This document shows, piece by piece, positions 24,692-33,710 of a stretch of 64,000 nucleotides of DNA. Source of the DNA: Solirubrobacter soli DSM 22325. Its GTDB lineage: Bacteria; Actinomycetota; Thermoleophilia; Solirubrobacterales; Solirubrobacteraceae. Numbering within the stretch: the first letter of the stretch is position 1; every line of letters begins with the position of its first letter. The position numbers were made by a program, and so were the translations under genes. The notes beneath the pieces are model-generated. The model saw only the letters and a program-made list of their open reading frames with translations. It did no database searches and had not been told where the DNA came from. Location: positions 1-64,000 of the forward strand of contig NZ_AUIK01000024.1 of assembly GCF_000423665.1 (NCBI RefSeq), given 5' to 3'.

Positions 24692-25066
24692 ATGGGAATC
24701 CGCGTCTTCCACTGCGATGACTCGGAGGCGTTCACGCGCCTCGTGGCGTTCTGGCTCGCCGAGCACGACGACATGGAGCATGTCGGCGAGGCGCACACCG
24801 CCGACGCCGCCCTCGCCGCGCTGCCCGCGGCACGGCCGGACGTCGTGCTGCTGGACACGCTGGGCAAGCCGGGCGACGACTCGTTGCTGCGCGAGATCCG
24901 CGCGGCCGTCCCCGGCGTGAAGGTGATCGTCTACTCGGGCTACGTGCGGCTGATGCACGAGGGCGCGCTCGGCCAGTCGGCCGACGGCTACCTCGAGAAG
25001 GGCGACGACGAGGGCCCGTTGATCGACGCGATCCGCGAAGTCGCGAAGGGGCCCGCTGACGAATAA
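24692..25066 (+). CDS. stand-alone response-regulator receiver domain
   Basis: 124 aa, a receiver domain with no output domain. The acidic pair DD (FHCDDSEAF), phospho-acceptor Asp in VVLLDTLG (about residue 55), the Ser of the switch region (VYSGY) and the conserved Lys (LEKGD) are all present. Probably passes a phosphoryl signal to a partner; the neighbouring ParA-like and FHA genes are candidates. Its last codons (GAC GAA TAA) lie inside the left end of the 147-bp element. Confidence 0.87.
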   Translation: MGIRVFHCDDSEAFTRLVAFWLAEHDDMEHVGEAHTADAALAALPAARPDVVLLDTLGKPGDDSLLREIRAAVPGVKVIVYSGYVRLMHEGALGQSADGYLEKGDDEGPLIDAIREVAKGPADE

Positions 25067-25202
25067 CGGTGCGCCCGATGCGGCACACCCGCAGCGCCTC
25101 GCGCCACCCGCGCTGCTCACGGCCCAGAGGGCCGCATCGCGAGCGCGTGCGGCCCGAGTCACTGGCGGCTGCACCACATCGGTCGGACCGACCATTCGTC
25201 AA
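25056..25202. repeat. 147-bp structured element, copy 2
   Basis: Ends CTGACGAAT (25056-25064) and ATTCGTCAA (25194-25202). Aligns gap-free with 3150-3296. The internal stem is CGGCCC (25120-25125) and GGGCCG (25129-25134), loop AGA, versus CGTGGC/GCCACG in copy 1: three pairs changed on both sides. It lies exactly between convergent genes and supplies the 3' ends of both. Confidence 0.75.
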
Positions 25203-25839
25203 CGAACCCCGAGATCAACTGAGCCGTCTCGAGCGGGATGTCGAGCTGCGGCGCGTGGCCGACGCCGTCGAGCTCGATCCACTCCGCGTCCAGCCCGCGC
25301 CGGTAGCGCTCGGCATCCTCAGGCCAGCGCAGGAGCTTGTCCTCCATCCCCCAGAGGATGCGCACCGGGCAGCGGACCTTCGCGAGGTCCAGCGGCCAGC
25401 CGTGCTCGCGGGCGTTGGCGATCAGCGGCAGGCGGTCGCAGGCGCGGAACGAGGCGCCCAGCCAGTGCTTGACGTCGTCTTCGAGCTCGCGGGTGGTGAA
25501 GTCCGACAACGGAATGACGCCGCGCTCCTGGCGGTCGAGCGTCTCCGCGTGGTCTGAGCCCCCGGCCGGCGCGAGCGCGACCACGGTCTCCGCCCTCCCT
25601 CGCGCGGCGGCCGCCAGCGCCAGATAGCCGCCGAGCGAATTGCCCACGAGGTGCGCGCGCTCCAGGCCCGCATCGTCGAGGAAACCCTCGAGCCAGCCCA
25701 CGAGATCCAGGTCTCGCGGAAGCGGTGGCCCACCCAGGTGGCCCGGCAGGGCCGGCGTGAGGACGTCCCCCAGGTACGGCCGCATGAGGTCCCACGTGTG
25801 CGGGGAGTCCGCGAAGCCGTGCAGGAGGACGATCGTCAC
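25159..25839 (-). CDS. alpha/beta-hydrolase
   Basis: 226 aa from a GTG that overlaps the thrB stop (GTGA). Alpha/beta fold: oxyanion-hole HGFADSPHTW near the N-terminus, nucleophile elbow VGNSLGGYLAL (Ser about residue 80), acid candidate in WGMEDKLL, and the final His in DGVGHAPQLD. Substrate unknown; coupling to the threonine operon may be positional only. The last 13 residues (EWSVRPMWCSRQ region) are encoded by the right end of the 147-bp element, so the native C-terminus may have been replaced. Confidence 0.87.
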   Translation of the reverse strand: MTIVLLHGFADSPHTWDLMRPYLGDVLTPALPGHLGGPPLPRDLDLVGWLEGFLDDAGLERAHLVGNSLGGYLALAAAARGRAETVVALAPAGGSDHAETLDRQERGVIPLSDFTTRELEDDVKHWLGASFRACDRLPLIANAREHGWPLDLAKVRCPVRILWGMEDKLLRWPEDAERYRRGLDAEWIELDGVGHAPQLDIPLETAQLISGFVDEWSVRPMWCSRQ

Positions 25840-26687
25840 AACGAGCGCACGTCGGCGCCCGTGCCCGTGAACGGCACGCGGCGGACCTCCGCCCAGCCGT
25901 CGGCCACCGTGTGCAGGCGCTCGAAGACCGCGCCCGTCGAGGCCACGTCGCACCAGACGAGCACGGTCGGGCCGGCGCCGGAGATCGTCGCCCCCAGCGC
26001 GCCGATGCTCTTCGCGCTCTGGACAAGGTCCCACGACCGCGGGTACAGGTGGGCGCGGCGCGGCTGGTGGATCCGGTCGCCGAGCCCACGCGAGACCAGG
26101 TCCAGGTCGCCGCGGGCGAGGCCGAGCACGAGCAGCGAGGCGTGGGCGATGTTGAAGACGGCGTCGGAGACCGGGATCCGCGACGGCAGCGCCTCGCGCG
26201 CCTTCTGCGTGCGTACCGCCTGCTCGGGGATCACGAGCAGGCACTCGAGGTCGGGCGGCGGCTCGAAGCGCTCCGCGTGGTCGTCGGTGCAGAGCACGAA
26301 GCCGCCGAGCAGCGCGGCCGCGACGTTGTCCGGGTGGCCTTCGATGCGTGTCGCCTCGCCGAGGACGTCGGCGCCGAGCTCGAAGATCGAGTCGGCCGCC
26401 ACCAGCCCGGCGACGATCGCCGCGGCGCTCGTCCCGAGCCCGCCGGAGAGCGGGATGTCCGAGCGGATCGTGAACTCGAAGTCGTCCGGCGGGTGCAGCG
26501 CGGCGAACCCGCGCACGATCAGGTTGCGGCGGTCGCGGGCGATCTGCAGGTCGGTGTGGACGGCGAACTCGCCCGTCTCCACCACGTCGACCTCCATGTG
26601 CAGGTCCAGCGCCGCGCCCATCACGTCGAACCCCGGCCCGAGGTTGGCCGAGGACGCGGGGACGCGAACGGTCCTGCGACGGTTCAA
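25836..26687 (-). CDS. thrB: homoserine kinase
   Basis: 283 aa, GHMP kinase family: phosphorylates L-homoserine for threonine synthesis. N-terminal VRVPASSANLGPGFDVMGAA, ATP-binding motif PLSGGLGTSAAAIVAGL (about residues 86-102) and C-terminal SGAGPTVLVW. It starts at a TTG overlapping the thrC TGA (TTGA), so the start is dictated by coupling. Gene order hom-thrC-thrB is standard in actinobacteria. Confidence 0.95.
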   Translation of the reverse strand: MNRRRTVRVPASSANLGPGFDVMGAALDLHMEVDVVETGEFAVHTDLQIARDRRNLIVRGFAALHPPDDFEFTIRSDIPLSGGLGTSAAAIVAGLVAADSIFELGADVLGEATRIEGHPDNVAAALLGGFVLCTDDHAERFEPPPDLECLLVIPEQAVRTQKAREALPSRIPVSDAVFNIAHASLLVLGLARGDLDLVSRGLGDRIHQPRRAHLYPRSWDLVQSAKSIGALGATISGAGPTVLVWCDVASTGAVFERLHTVADGWAEVRRVPFTGTGADVRSL

Positions 26688-27691
26688 GCCAGGACGGCCT
26701 TCTCGACCGCCGCCATGTTCGGCTCGCACGGTACGACCGCGCCGGCCTGCGAGAGCGCCGTCTGCGGGTCCTTCAACCCGTGCCCGGTGAGCACGCAGAC
26801 GACCCGCTCGGCGCCGTCGACGCCATGCGTCAGCAGGCCCGCGACCGAGGCGGCCGACGCGGGCTCGCAGAACACGCCCTCGTTGGCCGCGAGGAAGCGG
26901 TAGGCGTCGAGGATCTGCGCGTCGCTGACCGCGTTCACCGCGCCGCGGGAGGACGTGAAGGCCTCCATCGCCTCCTCCCAGCGCGCGGGGTTGCCGATCC
27001 GGATCGCGCTCGCGACCGTCTCCGGGTTCGCGACCGGCGCGCCGTGCACGAGCGGCGCGGCGCCCTCGGCCTGGAAGCCGAACAGGCGCGGCCGCGCGCC
27101 CATCTCGACGAAGCCCTTGTTGTAGGCCGTCACGTTGCCCGCGTTGCCGACCGGGATGCAGAGCGCGTCGAGCTCGCCGAGCTCGTCCAGGACCTCGAAC
27201 GCCGCGGTCTTCTGCCCTTCCAGCCGGAACGGGTTGACGCTGTTGACGAGGCCGATCGGGTGGATCTCGCACAGCGCCCGTACGAGCTTGAGCGCCTCGT
27301 CGAAGTTGCCGCGCAGCGCGATCACCCGCGCGCCGTGCATCAGCGCCTGGGCGAGCTTGCCGGTCGCGATCTTGCCTTCCGGGACGATGACCGCCCCCTT
27401 GAGCCCGGCGCGGGCGGCATAGGCGGCGAGCGAGGCGGCGGTGTTGCCGGTGGAGGCGCAGATCACCGCCTCCTTGCCCTCGCGGACCGCGTCCGACACA
27501 GCGCACGTCATCCCGCGGTCCTTGAACGAGCCGGTGGGGTTCGCGCCCTCGAGCTTGAGCCACACCTCGACGCCCGCGCGCTCGGAGACGCGCTCGGCGA
27601 GGACGAGCGGGGTCGAGCCCTCCTCGAGCGAGACGACCGGGTCCCCAGGGGCGAACGGCAGCCGCTCGCGATAGCGCGTGATCAGGCCCAT
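26684..27691 (-). CDS. thrC: threonine synthase
   Basis: 335 aa. PLP enzyme converting O-phosphohomoserine to threonine. The PLP-lysine motif is EGANPTGSFKDRGMT (Lys about residue 60) and the phosphate-binding glycine-rich loop region is VGNAGNVTAYNKGF. Length fits the short bacterial class. Two bases separate it from the hom stop, and its own TGA overlaps thrB. Confidence 0.95.
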   Translation of the reverse strand: MGLITRYRERLPFAPGDPVVSLEEGSTPLVLAERVSERAGVEVWLKLEGANPTGSFKDRGMTCAVSDAVREGKEAVICASTGNTAASLAAYAARAGLKGAVIVPEGKIATGKLAQALMHGARVIALRGNFDEALKLVRALCEIHPIGLVNSVNPFRLEGQKTAAFEVLDELGELDALCIPVGNAGNVTAYNKGFVEMGARPRLFGFQAEGAAPLVHGAPVANPETVASAIRIGNPARWEEAMEAFTSSRGAVNAVSDAQILDAYRFLAANEGVFCEPASAASVAGLLTHGVDGAERVVCVLTGHGLKDPQTALSQAGAVVPCEPNMAAVEKAVLA

Positions 27692-27693
27692 GA

Positions 27694-28917
27694 CTACTCG
27701 AACTCCTCCTCGATGACCCGGATCGCGCGGGGCGCGGAGCGGACGAACGCCATCCGCGAGACGAGCTGGACGGCGCCGTAGAAACGCGACTCCAGCAGCG
27801 GGTGCAGCACCATCGTCAGCCGGGCGTGGGTCCCGAGCCCGCGCTGCAGCACCGACTTGATCGACGCGCCCTGCATGCCCAGCACCTCGGCCACCTGGGC
27901 GAGCACGCCGGGCTGGTCGTCGACCTCCATCGAGAGGTAGAACGCGTTGGAGACGTCCTCGACGATCGGCAGCTTCGCGCTCGTCTCGGGTGTCGAGGCG
28001 GGCGGGATCATCGCGCTGATGACGTCGCCCAGCACCGAGCTGGCGGTCTGCGAGCCGCCCGCGCCGGGGCCGGACAGGGTGACCTCGGTGATCGCGTCGG
28101 ACTCGATCGTGACGGCGTTGAAGGAGCCGTTGACGGACGCCAGCGGGTGGCCGGCGTAGAGGAACGCCGGGTGCACGCGCACGCTGATACCGCCGTCGAC
28201 GCGCTCGGCGGTGCCGATCAGCTTCAGGCCCAGGCCGAGGTCGCGCGCGTACGCGACGTCTTCAGGCGTGATGTGCTCGATCCCCTCGTAGCTGACCTGG
28301 TCGAGATGGACGGGCGTGGAGAACGCGAGGCGGGCGAGGATCGCCATCTTCGCGGCGGCGTCGCGGCCGGTGACGTCGTCGGTCGGGTCGGCCTCGGCGT
28401 ACCCGAGCTCCTGCGCGCGCTTGAGCGCGGCCTCGTAGGTCGCGCCGCCGCGCGCCATCTCGGTGAGGATGAAGTTCGTGGTGCCGTTGACGATCCCGTG
28501 GATGCGCTCGACGTGGGCGCCGGCGAGCGACTCCTGCAGCACGCGGATGACCGGGACGACGCCGGCCACCGCGCCCTCGAAGCGCAGCTGCACGTTGTGC
28601 TCGCGGGCGACGCTCCACAGCTCCTCGCCGTGGGAGGCGAGCAGCATCTTGTTGGCCGAGACGACGTGCTTGCCGGCGCGCATCGCGCGCAGGACGTAGT
28701 CGCGGGCGGGGTCGGTGCCGCCGATCAGCTCGACGATCAGGTCGCTGCGCGAGAGGATCTCGTCGAAGTCGCCGCGCGAGCGGGTGAGCACGCCGGTGAT
28801 CTCGGGCTTGAAGCCCGTGATGTGGGCGATCGCGTCGGCGCGCTCCGCGAGCAGCGTCTCGAACGCGGCACCGACCGTGCCGTGGCCGAGCAGGCCGACC
28901 CTATACGTCTCTGGCAT
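27694..28917 (-). CDS. hom: homoserine dehydrogenase
   Basis: 407 aa. Reduces aspartate semialdehyde to homoserine. NAD(P)-binding GLLGHGTVGAAFE at the N-terminus; catalytic region GIVNGTTNFILTEM and EADPTDDVTGRDAAAK; C-terminal ACT domain (YLSMEVDDQPGVLAQVAEVL), the usual site of threonine feedback inhibition. The ATG overlaps the lysA 3' end by 17 bp. Confidence 0.96.
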   Translation of the reverse strand: MPETYRVGLLGHGTVGAAFETLLAERADAIAHITGFKPEITGVLTRSRGDFDEILSRSDLIVELIGGTDPARDYVLRAMRAGKHVVSANKMLLASHGEELWSVAREHNVQLRFEGAVAGVVPVIRVLQESLAGAHVERIHGIVNGTTNFILTEMARGGATYEAALKRAQELGYAEADPTDDVTGRDAAAKMAILARLAFSTPVHLDQVSYEGIEHITPEDVAYARDLGLGLKLIGTAERVDGGISVRVHPAFLYAGHPLASVNGSFNAVTIESDAITEVTLSGPGAGGSQTASSVLGDVISAMIPPASTPETSAKLPIVEDVSNAFYLSMEVDDQPGVLAQVAEVLGMQGASIKSVLQRGLGTHARLTMVLHPLLESRFYGAVQLVSRMAFVRSAPRAIRVIEEEFE

Positions 28918-30127
28918 ACAGGTCCTCGTAGGTCTCGCGGCGGACGGCGAGCCGCGCGTCGCCTTGCGTGCAGAACACGACGGCGGGGCGCGGGACGCCG
29001 TTGTAGTTGTTGGCCATGGCGTACACGTACGCGCCGGTCACGGGCGTGGCGAGCACGTCGCCCGGCCGCGGGTCCGGGAGCGTGGTCTCGCGGATCAGCA
29101 CGTCGCCTGACTCGCAGTGCTTGCCCACGACGGTGCACGGCGTGCCCGCCTCACCCACCCTGTGGATGAGATCGGCGTCGTACGGCGCGTCGTAGAGCAT
29201 CGGGCGCATGTTGTCCGACATGCCCCCGTCGACGGCGACGAAACGAACGGCGCCGTCGGGCAGGTCGACGTCCTTGACCGACTCGATCGTGTAGAGCGTC
29301 ACGCCCGCGGTCGCCACCAGCGCGCGGCCGGGCTCGATCGAGAGCGCCTTGCCGGGGCCGAGCAGCTCGTCGGCGGTCGCGCGCATCGTGTCCACGTACT
29401 GCCGCACGGTGGGCGGGCGCCGGTCGGGCGTGTAGGCGACGGCGAGGCCGCCGCCGAGGTCGTAGGCTCCGAAGTCACCGAGGGTCGCGAGCGCCTCGAC
29501 CGCCAGCCGCCACGGCTCGAGGTCGAACAGCTGCGACCCGATGTGCATGTGCAGGCCCTTCAGGTCCGCCCAAGGAGCGTCGCTCAGCCGCTGGATCGCC
29601 TCCGGCGCCTGGGCGAGGCTGAAGCCGAACTTCGAGCCCGCGTGGCCGGTCAGGATCGCGGCGTGGGTGTCGGCGACGACGCCCGGCGTGACGCGGATCA
29701 TGACCTCGACCGGCGCCTGCAGCGCCTCCAGCTTGTCGAGCTCGTCGAAGTTGTCGACGACGATCCGGGCGCCGGCCTCGGCGGCGGCGCGCAGCTCGGC
29801 CGCCGACTTGGCGTTGCCGTGGAAGACGATCCTGCGTCCCTCGTAGCCCGCCTTCTGAGCGAGTGCCAGCTCTCCCCCGCTGGCGACGTCGACGCTCAGG
29901 CCCTCCTGGTGAAAGACCTCGAGGACCGCGGTGCAGGGGAAGGCCTTGGAGGCGAAGACGACCTCGCCGTCGCCCATCGCGGCCGTGAACTCCCGCGCAC
30001 GGTGGCGCAGGTCGTCCTCGGCGACGGCGTACAGCGGCGTGCCGAACTCGTTGGCGAGTTCGGCCGCATCGCAGCCGCCGATCAGCAGGCGGCCGTCCTC
30101 GACGGTGGAGGCCTCCGGATAAAGCAC
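28901..30127 (-). CDS. lysA: diaminopimelate decarboxylase
   Basis: 408 aa from a GTG (VLYPEAST). Last step of lysine synthesis, decarboxylating meso-DAP. PLP-lysine in VVFASKAFPC, HIGSQL, the glycine-rich phosphate loop YDLGGGLAVAY and the C-terminal catalytic Cys region GKHCESGDVL. First gene of the lysA-hom-thrC-thrB-hydrolase run, all minus strand with overlaps or 2-bp gaps, so a five-gene transcript is likely; lgt ends 11 bp upstream. Confidence 0.95.
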   Translation of the reverse strand: MLYPEASTVEDGRLLIGGCDAAELANEFGTPLYAVAEDDLRHRAREFTAAMGDGEVVFASKAFPCTAVLEVFHQEGLSVDVASGGELALAQKAGYEGRRIVFHGNAKSAAELRAAAEAGARIVVDNFDELDKLEALQAPVEVMIRVTPGVVADTHAAILTGHAGSKFGFSLAQAPEAIQRLSDAPWADLKGLHMHIGSQLFDLEPWRLAVEALATLGDFGAYDLGGGLAVAYTPDRRPPTVRQYVDTMRATADELLGPGKALSIEPGRALVATAGVTLYTIESVKDVDLPDGAVRFVAVDGGMSDNMRPMLYDAPYDADLIHRVGEAGTPCTVVGKHCESGDVLIRETTLPDPRPGDVLATPVTGAYVYAMANNYNGVPRPAVVFCTQGDARLAVRRETYEDLYARDV

Positions 30128-30138
30128 GGCGCAGGATG

Positions 30139-30870
30139 CTAGGCGGTTGCGGGTTCTCGCACCCTGCCGCGGCGCGACACGAGCCACGCGCCACCCGCCA
30201 GCATCATCACCACGGACACCAGCTGCGGCTGCGTGAGGCCGAGGAAGGCGTCGGAGTTGCGGCGCAGGAACTCGACCAGGAAGCGCTCCAGGCCGGCGCC
30301 GACCAGGTAGATCGCGATCAGCGTCCCCGGCTGCCAGCGGTTGCGCCAGCGCCACAGCAGCAGCGTGAAGGCGCCCATGACGATGATCTCGTAGACCGGC
30401 GTCGGGTGGACGGTCGCGGTCGTCGGCACCGTGCCGTGCGGATAGGCCATCGCCCACGGCCCGTCCCAGTCCTTGCCGTAGTCGCCGTCACCGGCCAGCT
30501 GGCAGCCGATCCGCCCGATCGCGTACGCGGCGGCGAGGCTCGGCGCGACGATGTCCGCGAGCTGCAGGTCGAGCTCACCGCGGTAGTACGCCCAGGCGCA
30601 GACCGCGAGCGCGCCGCCGATCAGGCCGCCGTAGAACACCAGCCCGGTCCCGGAGAACAGCGGGCCGCCGTTCTCGGCGATGTACCAGAGCTTCGCCCCC
30701 ACGATCCCGCCGATCAGCGCGGCGAAGACCATCTCGTACGCGAAGTCGACGTTGCGGCCCGTCTCCTGCAGGCGTTTGGCCGCGAGCCAACCCGCGACCA
30801 GGAACGCCGCGCCCAGGCAGAGGCCGAACGACTGGATCGTCAGGCCGAACAGGTTGATCTCGGGCTTCAA
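30139..30870 (-). CDS. lgt: prolipoprotein diacylglyceryl transferase
   Basis: 243 aa with about seven hydrophobic segments. Lgt adds diacylglycerol to the lipobox cysteine of pre-lipoproteins. Signature IGRIGCQLAGDGDYGK and the periplasmic VHPTPVYEI are present. Where E. coli has a His-Gly-Gly motif this protein has FYGGLIGG; that His is not universal in actinobacterial Lgt. Potential clients in the window are the lipoproteins at 21959-22507 and 41195-42409. Confidence 0.9.
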   Translation of the reverse strand: MKPEINLFGLTIQSFGLCLGAAFLVAGWLAAKRLQETGRNVDFAYEMVFAALIGGIVGAKLWYIAENGGPLFSGTGLVFYGGLIGGALAVCAWAYYRGELDLQLADIVAPSLAAAYAIGRIGCQLAGDGDYGKDWDGPWAMAYPHGTVPTTATVHPTPVYEIIVMGAFTLLLWRWRNRWQPGTLIAIYLVGAGLERFLVEFLRRNSDAFLGLTQPQLVSVVMMLAGGAWLVSRRGRVREPATA

Positions 30871-30873
30871 GGC

Positions 30874-32130
30874 CTACAGGTAGTTCATGGGGTTCACGAC
30901 GGACCCGTTGATCCGGGTCTCGAAGTGGAGGTGGTCGCCGAAGCAGCGACCGGTGCACCCAACGTAGCCGATGACCTGGCCTTGGCTGACGTGGGCGCCC
31001 ATGCTCGTCCCGAACCGGGACTGGTGGGCGTAGCACGTGGAGAGCGAGCCCGCGTGCTGGATGCAGGTGAAGTTGCCGTAGCCGCCGGAGGATGCCTCGC
31101 CCTGCATGAGCACGACCTTGCCCGCCGCGGCGGCGCGGATCGGGGTGCCGGCGGGGACGCCGATGTCGATGCCGGGGTGGCAGGACTCCCAGGCGCGCGA
31201 CTCGCAGAACGGCGAGGTGATCGGGCCGTTGACCGGCCAGATCAGGCCGCCCGAGCCCGGCTTGATCGGGCCCGCCGTGACCGGCCCGGAGTAGCCCGCG
31301 AGCTTGGCCTGGATCTTCGCCTGCTGCTTCTGCAGGGCGGCGACGTCGTCCTCGAGGGCGTGGCGGCGGTCGCGCGAGCTGGCCAGCAGGCGGTTCTTGT
31401 CCGCGCGGGCGGTCTGGATGCGGTCGCGGCGGTCGACGAGGCCCGTGCGGATGTTGGAGACCTCGTCGCGCTGGTCCTCGATCGTCTTGGCGACGTCCGC
31501 CTGGCGCTTCTCGAGCGTGTCGAGCTGCTTGGCGGTGGTCGTCGCGTCGGCCTTGGCGGTGGCGACGATGTCCATGATCTTGGAGTCCTGGCGGGAGACG
31601 CGCTCCATGAAGTCGGCGCGGGTCAGCAGGTCGGCGAAGCCGTCGGACTCGAGCACGACGGTGATGGCGTCGGGGGCGTCGGCCTTGTAGAGCTCGACCA
31701 GGCGCTGCGCGAGCGCACGGCGGACGACCAGCAGGCGGGCGCGCAGCCGCGTCAGGCGGGCGCGCTCCTCACGCAGCTTGCGCTGGACGACCGCCAGCTC
31801 CGCCAGCTTGCCGTCGAGGTTGGACTGCAGCTTCTGCTGGCGCGCCGAGAGCCGGGTGATGTCGGACTCGAGCGCGTTGATCTTGGAGGTCTGGCGCGAG
31901 ATGTCGGTCGTCAACACGCGCTCCTTGGCCTTGTGGCCGCCGATCAGCGAGTTGTTGCGATCGATCTTCTTCTGGATCTTTGAAGGGTCCTGCGCGGACG
32001 ATCCGACCGGGAGGACCGACCAGAGCGCGAAGGGAAGGCTCGCGACCAGTGCGAGCAGGGCAAGACGACGCCACATGCGGCCGAGCATGCTAGGCAACCG
32101 GACCCTGGGCGATTGCACGGTTTCCTGCAT
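30874..32130 (-). CDS. secreted M23-family peptidase with coiled coil (EnvC/PcsB-like)
   Basis: 418 aa at most. Signal peptide (RRLALLALVASLPFALWSVL), then about 220 residues of coiled coil (SRQTSKINALESDITRLSAR and onward), then a C-terminal LytM/M23 domain with zinc ligands in HPGIDIG and GDHLHFE. Four extra cysteines (CESR, CHPG, CTGRC) may form disulfides. Start uncertain: ATG 32130, 32088 or 32076 all give a signal peptide. Family members cleave peptidoglycan cross-links or activate amidases during division. Confidence 0.9.
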   Translation of the reverse strand: MQETVQSPRVRLPSMLGRMWRRLALLALVASLPFALWSVLPVGSSAQDPSKIQKKIDRNNSLIGGHKAKERVLTTDISRQTSKINALESDITRLSARQQKLQSNLDGKLAELAVVQRKLREERARLTRLRARLLVVRRALAQRLVELYKADAPDAITVVLESDGFADLLTRADFMERVSRQDSKIMDIVATAKADATTTAKQLDTLEKRQADVAKTIEDQRDEVSNIRTGLVDRRDRIQTARADKNRLLASSRDRRHALEDDVAALQKQQAKIQAKLAGYSGPVTAGPIKPGSGGLIWPVNGPITSPFCESRAWESCHPGIDIGVPAGTPIRAAAAGKVVLMQGEASSGGYGNFTCIQHAGSLSTCYAHQSRFGTSMGAHVSQGQVIGYVGCTGRCFGDHLHFETRINGSVVNPMNYL

Positions 32131-32200
32131 GGAGCAGGTCTTTCACCAGGCGCTAAAAGTTGATAAGCCGCCCGCCGCGGCTGCCAGACTTCTTTATGAG

Positions 32201-33088
32201 ATGCCACGACCCACTTCCTTCGGCAAGGACACCGGCCTGCAGGTCCGCATGGCCCTCACGTTCTTCCTGCTCGGCCTGCTGTACGTCGTCTTCGGCGCCG
32301 TCCTGATCGCGGCGCTCAAGAGCGCCGTGCCCGTGATCATCATCCTCGTCGGGCTCGCCGCGCTGCAGCTGTTCACCTCGGACAAGCTCGCGCTGGCGGC
32401 GATGGGGGCCCGCGTCGTGACGCCTCAGGAGGCGCCGCAGCTGCACGCGATGATCGAGCGCCTCTGCGTCCAGGCCGACCTGCCCAAGCCGAAGGTCGCC
32501 GTCGCCAACACCGCGATGCCGAACGCGTTCGCGCTCGGCCGCTCGCCCAAGAACGCGACCGTCTGCGCCACCACCGGCATCATGGAGCTGCTCACCCCCG
32601 CCGAGCTCGAGGGCGTGATGGCGCACGAGCTCACCCATGTCGCCAACCGCGACGTGATGGTGATGACGCTCGCCTCGTTCTTCGCCACGATCGCGGCCTA
32701 CATCGTCCAGTTCGGCTTCCTCTTCGGCGGCACGTCGCAGGACGACGACGACGGCCCGAGCGCGATGGTGCTGGTGCTGGTCTCGCTGGTCGTCTACTTC
32801 GTCTCGTTCCTGCTGATGCAGGCGCTGTCGCGCTACCGCGAGTTCGCGGCCGACCGCGGCGCGGCGCTGATCACCGGGCGGCCTTCCGCCCTGTCGAGCG
32901 CGCTGCAGAAGATCTCGGGCGGCATGGCGCGGATCCCCAAGCAGGACCTGCGCGCGGCGAGCGAGCTGCAGGCGTTCTTCATCTTCCCGACGAGCATCGG
33001 CGGCCTGTTCGCCACGCACCCGCCGATGGAGAAGCGCATCGCGGCGCTGGAGCGGCTCGAGGCCCAGCTGCAGGGCCAGCGGGTCTAG
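32201..33088 (+). CDS. htpX: HtpX-family M48 membrane metalloprotease
   Basis: 295 aa. Two N-terminal transmembrane helices (MALTFFLLGLLYVVFGAVL; VPVIIILVGLAAL), zinc motif MAHELTHVANRD (HExxH) and third ligand Glu in YREFAADRGAA. Degrades damaged membrane proteins. It is followed 10 bp later by pspAB, the conserved actinobacterial pairing. The ATG at 32201 starts MPRPTSFGKDTGLQVR; in-frame sequence upstream is not conserved-looking. Confidence 0.94.
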   Translation: MPRPTSFGKDTGLQVRMALTFFLLGLLYVVFGAVLIAALKSAVPVIIILVGLAALQLFTSDKLALAAMGARVVTPQEAPQLHAMIERLCVQADLPKPKVAVANTAMPNAFALGRSPKNATVCATTGIMELLTPAELEGVMAHELTHVANRDVMVMTLASFFATIAAYIVQFGFLFGGTSQDDDDGPSAMVLVLVSLVVYFVSFLLMQALSRYREFAADRGAALITGRPSALSSALQKISGGMARIPKQDLRAASELQAFFIFPTSIGGLFATHPPMEKRIAALERLEAQLQGQRV

Positions 33089-33098
33089 CCTGTAGCGC

Positions 33099-33671
33099 AT
33101 GGGCCTCTTCGACATCCTCCGCGGCAAGCGCGAGCTCAAGCAGCCGGCCGCGGACCGGCTGTTCGCCATGTCGACCGCGTACGTCAAGCTCGAGCTCGAG
33201 CTCGAGATGAAGACCACCGGCCAGGCCGCGATCGTCTTCCAGCCGCTCGCGACCGCCGACTTCGAGGGCATCGTCCGCGACATGGAGGAGGTCGTGAAGG
33301 GCACCGGCGAGGAGACCGGCACGACCGTCACCTCCACCGACGACGAGTTCGGCTACCGGTGGATGATCCTCAACGACCCCGACATGGAGGACCTCGTCGT
33401 CGGCGTCAACGCGGTCTCGACCGCGATCCAGGGCGGCGGCTACGGCGACCGCGTCCTCTGCGCGGTCTTCGCCCTGCGCGACAACAAGGGCAAGGCCGTC
33501 TACTGGATCTACAACTACAAGCGGGGCGGGTTCTACCCGTTCGTCCCCGCCCCCGGCGCCCAGCAGCAGGACCAGGAGCGCGCGCTGCGCCTGAAGGCCC
33601 AGATCGGCGCCGACCTGCCGATCGAGCCCGAGCTCGAGCGCTGGTTCCCGCTCTGGGGAATTCCTATTTGA
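33099..33671 (+). CDS. pspAB: PspA-associated protein PspAB
   Basis: 190 aa. Begins MGLFDILRGKRELKQPAADR and has the PspAB pattern: LFAMSTAYVKLELELEMKTT, GYRWMILNDPDMEDLVVGVN, AVYWIYNYKRGGFYPFVP. PspAB occurs with HtpX and with PspA/PspAA in actinobacterial phage-shock systems; its mechanism is not known. PspA and PspAA are encoded 6 kb away at 39113-40194. Confidence 0.85.
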   Translation: MGLFDILRGKRELKQPAADRLFAMSTAYVKLELELEMKTTGQAAIVFQPLATADFEGIVRDMEEVVKGTGEETGTTVTSTDDEFGYRWMILNDPDMEDLVVGVNAVSTAIQGGGYGDRVLCAVFALRDNKGKAVYWIYNYKRGGFYPFVPAPGAQQQDQERALRLKAQIGADLPIEPELERWFPLWGIPI

Positions 33672-33710
33672 GGCAGGGCAGCCCCGCCGCCCCACCCCGA
33701 TCATCCGACC

